NCBI RefSeq assembly: GCF_003634575.1
Contig: NZ_RBLJ01000004.1
Location: 372,001-436,000, forward strand
DNA from: Photorhabdus asymbiotica
Lineage (GTDB): Bacteria; Pseudomonadota; Gammaproteobacteria; Enterobacterales; Enterobacteriaceae
Reading direction: 5' to 3'
Length of the DNA: 64,000 nucleotides
Part shown: positions 1-9,766 of the stretch, one piece after another
How positions within the stretch are numbered: position 1 is the first letter of the stretch
Layout of the letters: every line of letters starts with the position of its first letter
Position numbers and translations under genes: made by a program
The notes under the pieces: model-generated
What the model was told of the DNA's origin: nothing
The model's database searches: none
Seen by the model: only the letters and a program-made list of their open reading frames with translations

Positions 1-879
1 TTCAAAATGCTGTAATGCGTTTATCTCTTCAAATACTGTTGCGTAAGCGGGTAATGCTGATGGGGCATTAAATACGCCAGCACAACCACAGGATGATTCT
101 TTTCTGTGTTGTGCATGTGGTGCAGAATCTGTACCTAGGAAGAAACGATCACAGCCACTGGCGACGGCTGTGCGTAAAGCGTTTTGATGAACATTACGTT
201 TCAGAATGGGCAGGCAATACAGGTTTGGACGGATACCACCAACTAACATGTGGTTGCGGTTGAACATTAAATGCTGTGGAGTTAATGTTGCGGCTAGATT
301 GTCATCTCCTTCCAGTACATATTGCGCTGCTTCTTTAGTTGTTATGTGTTCAAACACGATTTTCAGTGAGGGAAATTGGTTACGTAATGGCTCCATGATT
401 TGTTCAATAAAGCGGGCCTCACGGTCAAAAATATCAATATGAGAAGCCGTAACTTCGCCGTGGACGAGCAAAGGCATCCCCAATTTTTCCATAACGTCTA
501 ATAATGGATAAATGTTCTTAATATCAGATACACCGTGACTTGAATTGGTTGTTGCGTTGGCAGGGTAGAGCTTACAGGCCGTGAAAATTCCTTCTTTATA
601 ACCGGCCTCTATTTGGGAACTGTTGGTAGAATCAGTGAGGTAACAAGTCATAAGAGGCTGAAAATTATGCTCTTTAGGGATAGCTGCCAATATTCTGTCT
701 CTATAAGCTTTGGCGCTGCCAATCTCTGTTATGGGAGAAAGCAGATTAGGCATGACGATAGCTCGGCCAAAATAGTGACTAGTATACGGAACGACGGTTT
801 TTAGCATTTCACCATCACGGAAATGAATATGCCAGTCATCAGGGCGGCGGATTTTTATGGTGTATGGTTCAGTGGTCAT
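1..879 (-). CDS. pyrC: Dihydroorotase PyrC (3' end cut by window)
   Basis: The reverse-strand frame opens with ATG at 879 and stays open to base 1, giving about 293 residues of a family usually near 348; the C-terminus lies outside the window. The N-terminus carries the zinc-binding signature [13 protein letters not shown], and the end carries [17 protein letters not shown], typical of class II dihydroorotases. The enzyme cyclises carbamoyl-aspartate to dihydroorotate in cytosolic pyrimidine synthesis. Seen: motifs and overall alignability with E. coli PyrC. No disruption was noticed in the part present. Confidence 0.95.
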   Translation of the reverse strand, partial: MTTEPYTIKIRRPDDWHIHFRDGEMLKTVVPYTSHYFGRAIVMPNLLSPITEIGSAKAYRDRILAAIPKEHNFQPLMTCYLTDSTNSSQIEAGYKEGIFTACKLYPANATTNSSHGVSDIKNIYPLLDVMEKLGMPLLVHGEVTASHIDIFDREARFIEQIMEPLRNQFPSLKIVFEHITTKEAAQYVLEGDDNLAATLTPQHLMFNRNHMLVGGIRPNLYCLPILKRNVHQNALRTAVASGCDRFFLGTDSAPHAQHRKESSCGCAGVFNAPSALPAYATVFEEINALQHFE

Positions 880-1091
880 GAAACCGGCTCCAGTTATTAT
901 GATAGGAAAGACAAGTGCTGAATTCAGCATATTCAAGCCGGGAACGGATAATAAAGTGAAATAGATTAAATAGCTATTAATGAATGTAACTTTCAGAGAA
1001 AATTCCATTCAAATCAACTAGATTAGGGTAATCAGAGGTAGGCTTCTTATAAAAAGGGAAGAACGAAATATGAGGGTAAAAGATATGAAGT

Positions 1092-1167
1092 TGGCTCCTC
1101 CAACTGGACTCGAACCAGTGACATACGGATTAACAGTCCGCCGTTCTACCGACTGAACTATGGAGGA
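1092..1167 (-). tRNA. tRNA-Asn (GTT), copy 1
   Basis: A 76-nt cloverleaf on the minus strand with 5' TCCTCC, anticodon loop CTGTTAATC (GTT), T-loop GGTTCGAGTCC and an encoded CCA end. It is identical in body to the copies at 1417 and 3431. No clear terminator follows it. Confidence 0.97.
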
Positions 1168-1187
1168 ACTCCTTCACAACGGGGCGC

Positions 1188-1216
1188 ATATTAGCGGTAT
1201 GTTTTTGCTTTGTCAA
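1188..1216 (-). promoter_or_regulatory. Sigma-70 promoter of tRNA-Asn copy 1
   Basis: On the minus strand TTGACA (1216-1211) is 17 bp from TAATAT (1193-1188), followed by a GC-rich discriminator (GCGCCCCG), the layout of stringently controlled stable-RNA promoters. Confidence 0.8.
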
Positions 1217-1382
1217 AGCATAAAACAAAAAATATGGTTTGTTTGCCGACAAACTGAACTTCTGGATCTGTTTTTGTACTGAATAATAGTTAATTGCTGG
1301 GATTGTATGCGATGAGCGTAGGTTGAATCGAATTATGATGTTGAGGATTGGTTTGTGAAATTAGTTTTGTAAATTAGAAAAG

Positions 1383-1409
1383 CAAAAAGCCCGCATCAAG
1401 CGGGCTTTT
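1383..1409 (-). terminator. Rho-independent terminator of tRNA-Asn copy 2
   Basis: Hairpin AGCCCGC-atcaa-GCGGGCTTTT flanked by A and T runs, just downstream (minus strand) of the tRNA at 1417-1492. Confidence 0.85.
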
Positions 1410-1416
1410 CATAATC

Positions 1417-1492
1417 TGGCTCCTCCAACTGGACTCGAACCAGTGACATACGGATTAACAGTCCGCCGTTCTACCGACTGAACTATGGAGGA
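1417..1492 (-). tRNA. tRNA-Asn (GTT), copy 2
   Basis: Same 76-nt body as copy 1, with GTT anticodon and encoded CCA. It has its own promoter upstream and a terminator downstream, so it is an independent unit. Confidence 0.97.
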
Positions 1493-1514
1493 ATCGTTCC
1501 TGAGAACGAGGCGA

Positions 1515-1543
1515 ATAATAGCTGGGTATTTTTGGCTTGTCAA
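1515..1543 (-). promoter_or_regulatory. Sigma-70 promoter of tRNA-Asn copy 2
   Basis: Minus strand TTGACA (1543-1538), a 17-bp spacer, TATTAT (1520-1515) and then a GC-rich discriminator. Confidence 0.78.
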
Positions 1544-1544
1544 A

Positions 1545-2229
1545 GGAGAAAAGTGAAAATTGAGTTTAATTGATTAACTGGTGTTCAAGATGGTGTTTTT
1601 TTACCATTTTTTAGTCAATCAGATTTACCAGGACAAGAAGTAAGAATACTAATTGATATTTATCTATGATAATTAGGTAGAGAAAATATTATCTATTATT
1701 TTATTTAGGGAATAATTGATTTGGGGTGTTAAATATATAATTAAAAATATTTTTAATTGATTTTTTAATGTTTTCTATAGATTAATTAATATTTTATACT
1801 AATTTTCCTATTTTATTTATTTTAACAGATCACTTATTGTCTTTTGATGTTTATTAGTGGTTTTACTCGTCTATAATTCTTAATTGAAAGAGTGATTAAT
1901 TATTTGATCTCTCATTTGATAATTATAGTTTAAATGAAAGATATAAAAGAGTTTTTTATTGATAATAAGATTTTATCTGCTGCTAATATCTCAATATTTA
2001 TATTTTATTAACTTGATAATAAATTTATATTCGCATATAAGATGCAATGAAGTAAATATTCGTTATTTAGAAAAAATATTGCCAAATGAAACTCACAAAT
2101 ATTAAAGCATTGAAAAAATTAATTTTTAAGGAGGTTAAGATAACTTTCCATATAAATGCAGTAAATAATATTCTACCAGAAAATAGTGACTGATTTTTTT
2201 GTGATTTTTATAAAAGATGAGGAAAAGTC
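1545..2229. other. AT-rich intergenic DNA
   Basis: About 0.7 kb of very AT-rich sequence upstream of the orphan gene at 2230. No coding frame, repeat or clear promoter stands out. Confidence 0.6.
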
Positions 2230-3303
2230 ATGAATTTTTTAATTAATACTGATGTAACTAACTGGGTTTCACATAAAGACTGGTTTAACGTTCCATTGCG
2301 ACTATTTATAGTTCTAAAAGATGATGATGGCTCTGTACCATTAGATACTTATAAAAGTAAAATTGTAGTGAATGGCTTGAGCGAAGGCGAATATGAAATT
2401 GTAAATAACAATAATGTATTCGATCCTATTAGAAGAGCATCTGAAATTTTAGTAAAAATTAAGACAGATCAAAAAGTTAACGCTACAATTAAGTTTGTTG
2501 CTGAAGTGTCTGATGCTAATGGCAATGTGGTCGCGGAACCTGTTTTAGATCGATTCAAACTGAAGTCAGTGGGATTAGCAGCACCTATATATCCAGCAAA
2601 TTATGATAATATAATTGATAGCAGTGATATAAAAGCAGGAGTTAAAGTACTTTTTGCTGATTCTAATATTTTGAAAAATCATGAAGTAAAATTTATTCTT
2701 GATAATACTATTGTATCTGTTCCAAGTATACAGGATAGCAATGATATCCGTAGTTTATCGGTAAAAAGTGATCTCCTTACTGGTGGTAAACACGAGAGTG
2801 TTTATTATACTATTAGTGAAAGCGGTAGCGCTAAATTTTCTACTATTCAACGCATAGTTGTAAAACTCGATGAAGATCCTGGAACAGTTCAGGTTCGCCG
2901 TGATCTGGAAGTACCTTATATTGATGAATACGATGAAACTAAAGGCCGGCCAATTGGTGAGAGTATTATTGAATATGACATCAATATTATGGTCAAAGAT
3001 GCTAAACTTAAAGGTAAGGAGTTAAGAAAAGGTACAGTTCATGTAAGAGGTTATTCTGATAATAATCAGGATACAGGAGAGCTAGTATTAAAAATAGAAT
3101 CTTTAGTGGTTGGTGAAGATAATGTTGTCCGGTTGGGTGTAATTAATCCTGAAACAAATGCCGATGGCCAGCCAGGTGGAATTGATTTCTTTAATTATAT
3201 AGGTAATGGTCAGGTAATAATTCATTACGAAATAGCATTTGTTGGCGAGGTAAATATACTGCATAAATCTAAAGAGAGAGTTTATAAAGTAGTTTTGGAT
3301 TAA
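2230..3303 (+). CDS. Unknown protein, 357 aa, orphan between tRNA-Asn genes
   Basis: A single well-formed frame with the ribosome site GAGGAAAAG seven bases before ATG. I do not recognise the family. The product is hydrophilic, with no signal peptide or membrane segment, and rich in alternating beta-type stretches (for example VRGYSDNNQDTGELVLKIES and GQVIIHYEIAFVGEVNIL) that look like two or three immunoglobulin-like or jelly-roll domains; that fold guess is inference. It is more AT-rich than the backbone genes, stands alone, and sits between tRNA-Asn copies, which suggests acquisition by transfer. It ends just before a bidirectional terminator. Confidence 0.75.
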   Translation: MNFLINTDVTNWVSHKDWFNVPLRLFIVLKDDDGSVPLDTYKSKIVVNGLSEGEYEIVNNNNVFDPIRRASEILVKIKTDQKVNATIKFVAEVSDANGNVVAEPVLDRFKLKSVGLAAPIYPANYDNIIDSSDIKAGVKVLFADSNILKNHEVKFILDNTIVSVPSIQDSNDIRSLSVKSDLLTGGKHESVYYTISESGSAKFSTIQRIVVKLDEDPGTVQVRRDLEVPYIDEYDETKGRPIGESIIEYDINIMVKDAKLKGKELRKGTVHVRGYSDNNQDTGELVLKIESLVVGEDNVVRLGVINPETNADGQPGGIDFFNYIGNGQVIIHYEIAFVGEVNILHKSKERVYKVVLD

Positions 3304-3343
3304 TCACTCAGACGCCCAAAATGCGTGTTCTACAAGCCAAAAT

Positions 3344-3373
3344 AAAAAAGCCCAATTTTCATTGGGCTTTTTT
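3344..3373. terminator. Bidirectional terminator
   Basis: AAAAAAGCCCAAT-tttc-ATTGGGCTTTTTT is symmetrical, with a T-run on either strand. It can end the orphan gene (plus) and tRNA-Asn copy 3 (minus). Confidence 0.88.
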
Positions 3374-3430
3374 ACAGACTTATCTGCCTGATAGTACCAG
3401 AGATTTTTTTAGCATCTCCAGACTTGAATT

Positions 3431-3506
3431 TGGCTCCTCCAACTGGACTCGAACCAGTGACATACGGATTAACAGTCCGCCGTTCTACCGACTGAACTAT
3501 GGAGGA
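3431..3506 (-). tRNA. tRNA-Asn (GTT), copy 3
   Basis: Third copy of the same 76-nt tRNA, with GTT anticodon and encoded CCA. Its 5' flank (TTCCTGAGAACGGGGCGAAT) is close to that of copy 2, so the duplicated block included the promoter. Confidence 0.97.
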
Positions 3507-3528
3507 ATCATTCCTGAGAACGGGGCGA

Positions 3529-3557
3529 ATATTAGCGATGAACTGAGACACTGTCAA
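3529..3557 (-). promoter_or_regulatory. Sigma-70 promoter of tRNA-Asn copy 3
   Basis: Minus strand TTGACA (3557-3552), a 17-bp spacer, TAATAT (3534-3529) and a GCCCCG discriminator. Confidence 0.82.
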
Positions 3558-3623
3558 CGCAAAAGTCTTACTATTTTATTGTTTGTTCGTCATATGAGCA
3601 TATTGTGTTATAACTGTGCTATT

Positions 3624-4142
3624 TTATTGAAATTGAGTCTTTTTATTCATCATCGTCAGTGGTGTTGCTTTGTCTGACTGTTCAGAAAATGCCATTATGT
3701 AAACATCATAAAAATGTATTTCACCTTTCAGTTTCATAATACGTTTGATTTCATCTTTTATTGTTAGTGGGACATGAGGATGAGAAAAGATCTCTTCGAG
3801 AGCATCGTCTGATATTTTTTCGCTGGCGAACCACTCACCGTTATAGCACACCCGTAGATCAAGCACGCCAATATCATCAAACCGATATACAGGTTTGATT
3901 TCAAATAGCAGAACAGTAGTCATAACAATGAAGAGAACAGTAAAACCTAGTAGTGAAAATAAACCAAAGTATGGGGCGAACCAGATAAGTACAGCGAGAA
4001 ATAGATAGGAGACGAGCATAGCCAGGCAAAGGTAAGGGTGGTTGCTGAGAAACTGGCTGTTAAAGCGAGGTTTGCCATCACGCTGTTCTTCAATGTTGAT
4101 TCGTTCAAGGTCCTGAATCAGTATCTGTTTAATGATATTCAT
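3624..4142 (-). CDS. ylaC: YlaC family inner-membrane protein
   Basis: A 172-residue protein resembling E. coli YlaC (about 156 aa). Shared features are the N-terminal EEQRDGKPRFN segment, two closely spaced hydrophobic helices at about residues 37-80, and the block DIGVLDLRVCYNGEW followed by KGEIHFYDVY. The function of the family is unknown. The gene stands alone. It has a slightly longer C-terminal tail than the E. coli protein. Confidence 0.85.
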   Translation of the reverse strand: MNIIKQILIQDLERINIEEQRDGKPRFNSQFLSNHPYLCLAMLVSYLFLAVLIWFAPYFGLFSLLGFTVLFIVMTTVLLFEIKPVYRFDDIGVLDLRVCYNGEWFASEKISDDALEEIFSHPHVPLTIKDEIKRIMKLKGEIHFYDVYIMAFSEQSDKATPLTMMNKKTQFQ

Positions 4143-4623
4143 ATATTAACCTGATTAGATGAAGAAAAAGTGGAATGTTTTCATAGTTATTGGTTCTTAA
4201 GGTTAGCATGAGGGAAACGATCTTACGTAGATCAGTTGTTTTATTTTAATCTGTGATCTGTTATTGACTGAGATTAATCCTAACGCTTTCATTAAGATAA
4301 TAGTTGAATAAATCAAAAAAATTTATAACTCGTTTATTTTACTTGTTGTATTATTGCGCTAATAGTGAGCATAGACGTGTTTTTTAAAACATGAATGCAT
4401 AAAAAGGTTGCTATTCCTTTTCTATCATGCGTTAATGCTGCCGGCCTGATAAACAGACCTACTTTATGTACGACATCTTGAGTTAATGAGTTATGTGTAA
4501 GTGTTATCCTCAGATAGCCTTTGTTGACGCGTTTCCTTCTTAGTGCCTCCATAAGTAATAGCTGATAACTGGCCAATACATGCCCATGGTGGCAAAATTT
4601 TTTTGATATATAGGAAAGTCACA
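4143..4623. other. Intergenic region with cspC 5' leader
   Basis: No supported gene lies in this 480-bp divergent region between ylaC and cspC. Cold-shock genes of this family usually carry a long structured 5' leader, which would lie in the right half; I see no motif clear enough to mark. Confidence 0.4.
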
Positions 4624-4836
4624 ATGTCTGACAAAATGAAAGGTCAAGTGAAGTGGTTCAACGAGTCTAAAGGCTTCGGTTTCATCACCCCAGCTGACGG
4701 TAGCAAAGACGTATTCGTTCACTTCTCTGCCATTCAGGGTAACGGTTTCAAAACTTTGGCAGAAGGCCAGAACGTAGAATTCACCATTGAAAGTGGTGCT
4801 AAAGGCCCAGCGGCAGCAAATGTAACTGCTATCTGA
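4624..4836 (+). CDS. cspC: Cold-shock-family RNA chaperone CspC
   Basis: A 70-residue single cold-shock domain with both RNA-binding motifs, KGFGFITP (RNP1) and VFVHFSAI (RNP2). The sequence [20 protein letters not shown] and the ending [10 protein letters not shown] match CspC better than CspE. ATG at 4624 follows the ribosome site AGGAAAG; an in-frame ATG 21 bp upstream would add residues not seen in the family. The protein binds single-stranded RNA, melts secondary structure and antiterminates. Confidence 0.93.
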   Translation: MSDKMKGQVKWFNESKGFGFITPADGSKDVFVHFSAIQGNGFKTLAEGQNVEFTIESGAKGPAAANVTAI

Positions 4837-4853
4837 TTGCCTGAATGATTTTT

Positions 4854-4888
4854 AAGTCCGTCGCTATTTTTGTAGTGGTGGACTTTTT
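4854..4888 (+). terminator. cspC terminator
   Basis: Stem AAGTCC...GGACTT with a CGCTA/TAGTG inner stem, followed by a T-run, 17 bp after the cspC stop. Confidence 0.75.
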
Positions 4889-5039
4889 CTTTGGTCATGG
4901 CAATATCTTTCTTTACTTATTAATTACTCTTGATTATACTCCGTGCAAATTTTATTGGAGAAATTATCATTGGACAGTCAAAGTTTTCGATTAAATAAAA
5001 AATAAAACGGCAAGCTGTTCATTTCCTCCCGATTTGCTG

Positions 5040-5150
5040 CTTGCCAAACAAGGCGGGCGGTACCACTCAAAATATCTGAGCTGTACTTACCTAAAAAAAT
5101 AGTATTATCCGGTACTCGGTAGGGTAACGGGAGATAGTATATCGGATTTT
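5040..5150 (+). promoter_or_regulatory. Candidate structured leader of mgtC
   Basis: Upstream of mgtC lies a GC-richer patch with a hairpin GTAC-CA-CTCA-aaatatc-TGAG-CT-GTAC (about 5061-5088) and a second pairing TTACCTA / TAGGGTAA (about 5087-5133). mgtC of Salmonella has a regulatory leader sensing ATP and Mg2+; equivalence here is inference and no known riboswitch consensus was recognised. Confidence 0.35.
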
Positions 5151-5291
5151 TTATTATGCTGCTGTATCTTCACACTTTATTACCTCCAGGTATGTTCAGA
5201 AAATAATGCTGAATTAAACATTCGGTACAAATTTCTGTGTGCAAAATAAATGCACATGATTATTTATCCATTTAGTTATATGGAGAATGTC

Positions 5292-5990
5292 ATGTTAATA
5301 ACTCCTTTTGTCTTTCATTTATTATCAGCCATGTGTTTTGGTGCGTTAATTGGCGCTGAGCGTCAATGGCGTCAGCGTATGGCAGGTTTAAGAACAAATG
5401 CATTAGTTGCGACTGGTGCTGCAGTTTTTATCCTTAGTTCAATAACAACTTCACCAGATAGTGCAGGTCGTATTGCTGCTCAGGTTGTTTCAGGTATTGG
5501 TTTCTTGGGTGCGGGCGTCATTATGCGAGAAGGTATGAATATCCGTGGATTAAATACCGCAGCAACTTTGTGGTGTTCTGCTGGAATTGGTGTGTTATGT
5601 GGCCTTGGGCAATATTGGCTGGCCGCGATGGCGACGGTTATTATTCTTTGTGCGAATATATTGTTACGTGAAGCGGCTCAACGTATTAATTTACATCCCA
5701 GGCAGCAGACTGCTGATTTGATACAGTGCTATAGAATTCACGTAGTATGTGACAGTAATGATGGAATTCTGGTTAGAACTTTAGTACTACAAGCTCTAAA
5801 TGGAGTGGCAGTGAGACTACAATCACTCAGCTTCACTGATATGATTCAACCTGGAAAACTTGAGGTGTGCATTGAAGTATTAGCAACATCGACTGAGCAA
5901 AAAGAGGTAGAAGCGATTGTTAGTCGCATGAGTCTGGAAAAGAGTGTTAGTTCAATAAACTGGAAAATCTCATCGGAACTACAAGTCTGA
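5292..5990 (+). CDS. mgtC: MgtC virulence factor, inner membrane
   Basis: Starting at ATG 5292, with GGAG seven bases upstream, the product has 232 residues, matching Salmonella MgtC (231); starts at 5250 or 5280 would add a tail. The N-terminal half is almost unchanged from MgtC: ALIGAERQWRQRMAGLRTNA, VSGIGFLGAGVIMREGMN and GLNTAATLWCSAGIGVLCGL, giving four to five membrane helices. The C-terminal ACT-like domain (about 150-232) is divergent. MgtC supports growth in low Mg2+ and inside phagocytes and restrains the F1Fo ATPase; PhoPQ control is usual but no PhoP box was assigned here. No mgtB follows. Confidence 0.9.
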   Translation: MLITPFVFHLLSAMCFGALIGAERQWRQRMAGLRTNALVATGAAVFILSSITTSPDSAGRIAAQVVSGIGFLGAGVIMREGMNIRGLNTAATLWCSAGIGVLCGLGQYWLAAMATVIILCANILLREAAQRINLHPRQQTADLIQCYRIHVVCDSNDGILVRTLVLQALNGVAVRLQSLSFTDMIQPGKLEVCIEVLATSTEQKEVEAIVSRMSLEKSVSSINWKISSELQV

Positions 5991-6144
5991 GAGTCTATTT
6001 ATGTAGAACAACAATTATGTTTGATGAATTACCTTTCGTCATATGAAACAGATAAGGCGTTGCCAATGAGGTGTTTTCTCAGTTAGGCAACGCATAATTA
6101 AGAAACTATTTAGAATTGTTTTCTTAACTAAGAATACCTTACGA

Positions 6145-6196
6145 GCAAAGCGGCAGAGTCTGTGATTAAGACAACAGTGATTAAGGGCCGCTTTGC
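6145..6196. repeat. 10-bp inverted repeat enclosing a direct repeat
   Basis: GCAAAGCGGC (6145-6154) is perfectly inverted as GCCGCTTTGC (6187-6196). Its 32-bp interior contains GTGATTAAG twice (6162-6170, 6177-6185). There is no T-run, so it is not a classical terminator. Confidence 0.5.
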
Positions 6197-6569
6197 AAAT
6201 CTCATCCCTAAATACCTATCAAATGTCTTGAGTCGGGCAATATAATGTTCTTGCTACCATCTGAGTAAAATGTCAGTTCAGTTGATTATAAATGCAGCAT
6301 TTTTTGTTTTAGTAATTGTCGTCGGGTTGGCTGCTGAAACGTTGTGGATGATTATCATTTTCAAATCAGACTCAGTTATGGTGAGTTTGATATGGCGATT
6401 ATGTGTGGATACAGAAAAATTGATGAGTTGATATTTTGTTCGGTGTCGGTTACTTATTCCTGTTTAGGATCTTTAGAAGAAATATCAATTAACCTGCAAA
6501 GGCATCGTAGAAGAAATGATCTAAGTTTGTTCTCATATAAGAGTAAAATAGATAATAATTCTGCTTGAT

Positions 6570-7110
6570 GAAGAATGTTGTGAAAAAATAATGGCACTGG
6601 CTAATGGTTACTATCAGGCAAGATTTCAGAGTATTAATTTTTAGCAGTTCGATATTTATCCTATGATAAAGTGAGAACGTTTGTTGCTTTTTGGTGAGAA
6701 AGATTAGTGATATTACAAGGGTTACTAACTTTTCTTGATCTGATAGAAAAGAGAGCAGTTTCTGCTATTTCTGCATTAGGGAGAATGGGGTGATAGCAAA
6801 AGTTCTTACCGAAGATAGTTCTGCCATTACTGTCATAATTTGTCATGATCTAGGATTAGATTCCGAAGCTATTTTGGCAACCCAACAGATTGAGCCGATG
6901 TGTACTGAAATCCTGAAAAATGAAATGGGAATACGATCGATATTTAACAAACTGTGTATTGTAAGAATTCTGCATTATAAAAGAACCGGCATACAGTTAG
7001 TTTCTTTGATGATAACGTTAATTGATACTGTGGTATTGAGATACACTGATGTTGGAATTTTTGTTAGCACAAGTACAGATATATCAAAAAAAGTAATGGG
7101 CATTGCTTGA
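6570..7110 (+). pseudogene. Possible decayed gene of unknown type
   Basis: Several short frames in different phases read like protein (for example LDEECCEKIMALANGYYQAR near 6570, then IEKRAVSAISALGRMG near 6745, then an open stretch from 6790 with VLTEDSSAITVIICHDLGLD), separated by stops. This pattern suggests a frameshifted gene, but no family was recognised and chance cannot be excluded. Confidence 0.22.
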
Positions 7111-9413
7111 CTTGATAAAAATCTGAGTCTGTTAGACACACAGGATAGTTAAGGGAAGATTGACGGATAGAAATATCATCAACTACTTGAATATAACGGT
7201 AAGTTCATACTTTAGTAATGTTTTTTCAGTGTTGTTTACTGATATTTTTATTCTATTCTGGTCGATAGAGAATATTCATTTACTAGTACAACATCTGATA
7301 TGTGGTATTTTGTCATTTTTTTCATTGAGATAAAATGGATAGAATGCTCCTGATAAAATTCCATAAATGAGGTTTTAAAAATGCTAGATGTTTTATATTT
7401 TTTGTAAATCTAGTTTGTTTTATTTTTAGTGTGTCGATATATATCTCTGTTTGTTTTTTATTTTTTAGAATAAAATATTAATAATCATGTTGTATTTATG
7501 CAAAGTTAGTGCATTAAATGGCTATTTTTCCAGGTTCTTATTGTGTATAGAGGGAGTGTCTTTTATCTAAACCGTAACCGCATTTCTCGTGTTATTGATT
7601 GCATAATTGATAATGATTCTCGATATCTATATTCCTTTCTCTTGGTTTGAAGAACTAGTGGATATGGAGTTTTTGCTCCGAGAATATTTTCTGTGATGAG
7701 ATGGAAACTGTAATTAGTTGTTGCATTCTTTGCCATGTTTGATAAACAGTTATAATTGTTTGAAAAATTAGCATTACTATTTATATGGGAAAATAAATTT
7801 CTCCTCAAAATCGTATTTACTTCATCTTTTTCATAAAAATATTATAGTATTTTTATTATTGATAATTTTATCTTGGTAAGAAATAGCATTGAATTTTATT
7901 TTATCACCCTATTGTTATCGGTCATTTTTATAATGAGCATGAATTAATTATTTTATCTATAATAATGATTTTAAAGATGGTACCTATAATATACATTAAT
8001 AAAAACCTTATTTGTATTATTTGCACGGATAAATAGCATTTTTGGGATGAGAGTCGTAAATATTATATGAAATAATGAAAAATAGAAAAAATGTCTTTTA
8101 GTATTTAATTTAATTTGTATCATAAGGATATGAACTCTGAAATGACTTGAGTTTTTTATATGAAAATTAATGTGTGAATTATATTTTTTTTGAATTATAT
8201 AAGGAGTCGTGATGCCATTTATAATTAGTATTTAATATGGTTATATATTTATGTGGTTTGAAAGTCTTTATTTCTATCATTTTATGCTTTAATAAAGTTT
8301 TAAAGCAAGTTGTAGGTTAATAAGTGATCTTAAATTCATTTAAAAGACCTAATGTTTTTAAAATATATATACGCGTTATGTGTAAATTTGACTAATGAGT
8401 CATTATGAAAAATGAAAATTAAAGGTGAAAAGTATAAAGTAATTAACGAAGTTATTTTGCGTGTTATTATATTATGAAACCTGATATTTTGATAAGTTTT
8501 TTTAATGTTTTTATCTGGTGGTTGAGCGATAATGAGTCAAAATAGACTGATTTTTAGGATTATCTGTATGCTAGATATTGGTTACTATGTCAGCAATAAA
8601 ATACTGTTGTAGTTGTTTTTTTATGCATTATCTTACTGTATTTTATGCTATTTTTGTATGGTTAGTGTTATCGGTACATAATGGTACGCATTTTTAGATA
8701 GACCTTGAGATTAAAAAAAGAACAAATCTAAACTAAAAGTGATCATACCAGTATCTTTTTTGTAACTAAATTTTACATAAATTTAATCAGTTTCATTGTG
8801 TCAGTGGAGATATCAGATCTCAGAATAAGATTATTGTTTATACTTACTACTCAAAGATAAAACTGCCTTTTCAATCGATTGTTTGACTAAGGGTAGGATT
8901 TTTTATCGTTTTTTTAAATTTATAAGTTTAATAGATCGTATAAAACCAAAAAATATATCTAATATTTTTATTTAGATAATTTAACTTATTAAAATCGAGA
9001 TTTCGGATTTTATTTAATTGTTTGAATGGTTAGTGAGCAATCCATCGATTAAATGCATATTAAAAGCCTTTGTTTTTGTGAGTCATGTCACATAGTATTT
9101 AAAATGGCGTTCTATTTACGTTGTATAAGTTGATGATTCAGGAGTAAAGTTGTCTTGCATTAAGAATATTCTTAATCGACAGTAAAAAATGTTATATCAG
9201 GTAATGCAATAATACTTTTGCAACTCACTACCGTAATATTTTTGAAGTTGGACGAATCAAAAGTAATACAAGGGATGGTTACTACTCTGACTAAGCCTGT
9301 ATATTTTAGTTATGTAAGAGATTATTAATCCCTAAGCTATTTTAGGAATTTTGTCACGAGTGGTTTTTCGAACACTTAACTGATTTTTTAATGTAATCGG
9401 ACGGGATAGAGAA

Positions 9414-9764
9414 ATGAGTACGGTTGAATTGCTCAAACATATTTATGACATAAATTTATCGTATCTGCTTTTAGCTCAGCGATTAATTAACCATGAAAAA
9501 GCATCCGCGATGTTCCGTTTAGGTATTAGTGATTCTATGGCTGATACGTTGTCTGAATTGACATTACCTCAGTTGGTAAAGCTCGCCGAGACTAATCAAT
9601 TAGTCTGCAATTTTCGGTTCGAAGACAGTGAAACTATTCAGCAGCTTACCAGAGAATCTCGGGTAGATGATTTACAACAAATACACACAGGCATTTTGTT
9701 ATCTAGTCATTTATTTCAGCAGTTATCTTCGAAAGACGATACTTCAGTGAAGAAAAGAGCATAG
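9414..9764 (+). CDS. flhD: Flagellar master regulator subunit FlhD
   Basis: A 116-residue protein matching FlhD over its whole length, with [15 protein letters not shown] near the N-terminus and [20 protein letters not shown] in the C-terminal half. FlhD and FlhC form the FlhD4C2 activator of class II flagellar promoters. flhC starts 2 bp after its stop, so the two are translationally linked. In Photorhabdus and Xenorhabdus FlhDC also influences exoenzymes and virulence (known of the genus). Confidence 0.97.
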   Translation: MSTVELLKHIYDINLSYLLLAQRLINHEKASAMFRLGISDSMADTLSELTLPQLVKLAETNQLVCNFRFEDSETIQQLTRESRVDDLQQIHTGILLSSHLFQQLSSKDDTSVKKRA

Positions 9765-9766
9765 AG

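Larger units (their letters stand above)
5991..9413. other. 3.4-kb AT-rich region upstream of flhDC
   Basis: No convincing intact gene was found. The DNA is strongly AT-rich and must hold the flhDC promoter/leader near its right end; no promoter could be assigned with confidence. Two inverted repeats lie just after mgtC. A patch at about 6570-7110 has broken coding character and is listed separately. Confidence 0.55.

Noticed and set aside
1092..3506. Integrative element bounded by tRNA-Asn copies
   Set aside because: The repeats are complete tRNA genes with promoters and there is no integrase, so gene duplication is the simpler reading.
3372..3557. 61-codon minus-strand frame
   Set aside because: It is the translation of tRNA-Asn copy 3 and its promoter.
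5040..5150. M-box or yybP-ykoY riboswitch before mgtC
   Set aside because: Hairpins are visible but neither consensus could be matched by eye, so only a generic leader is listed.
7563..7808. 81-codon minus-strand frame in the flhDC upstream region
   Set aside because: Low-complexity composition, no ribosome site, no family; expected by chance in AT-rich DNA.
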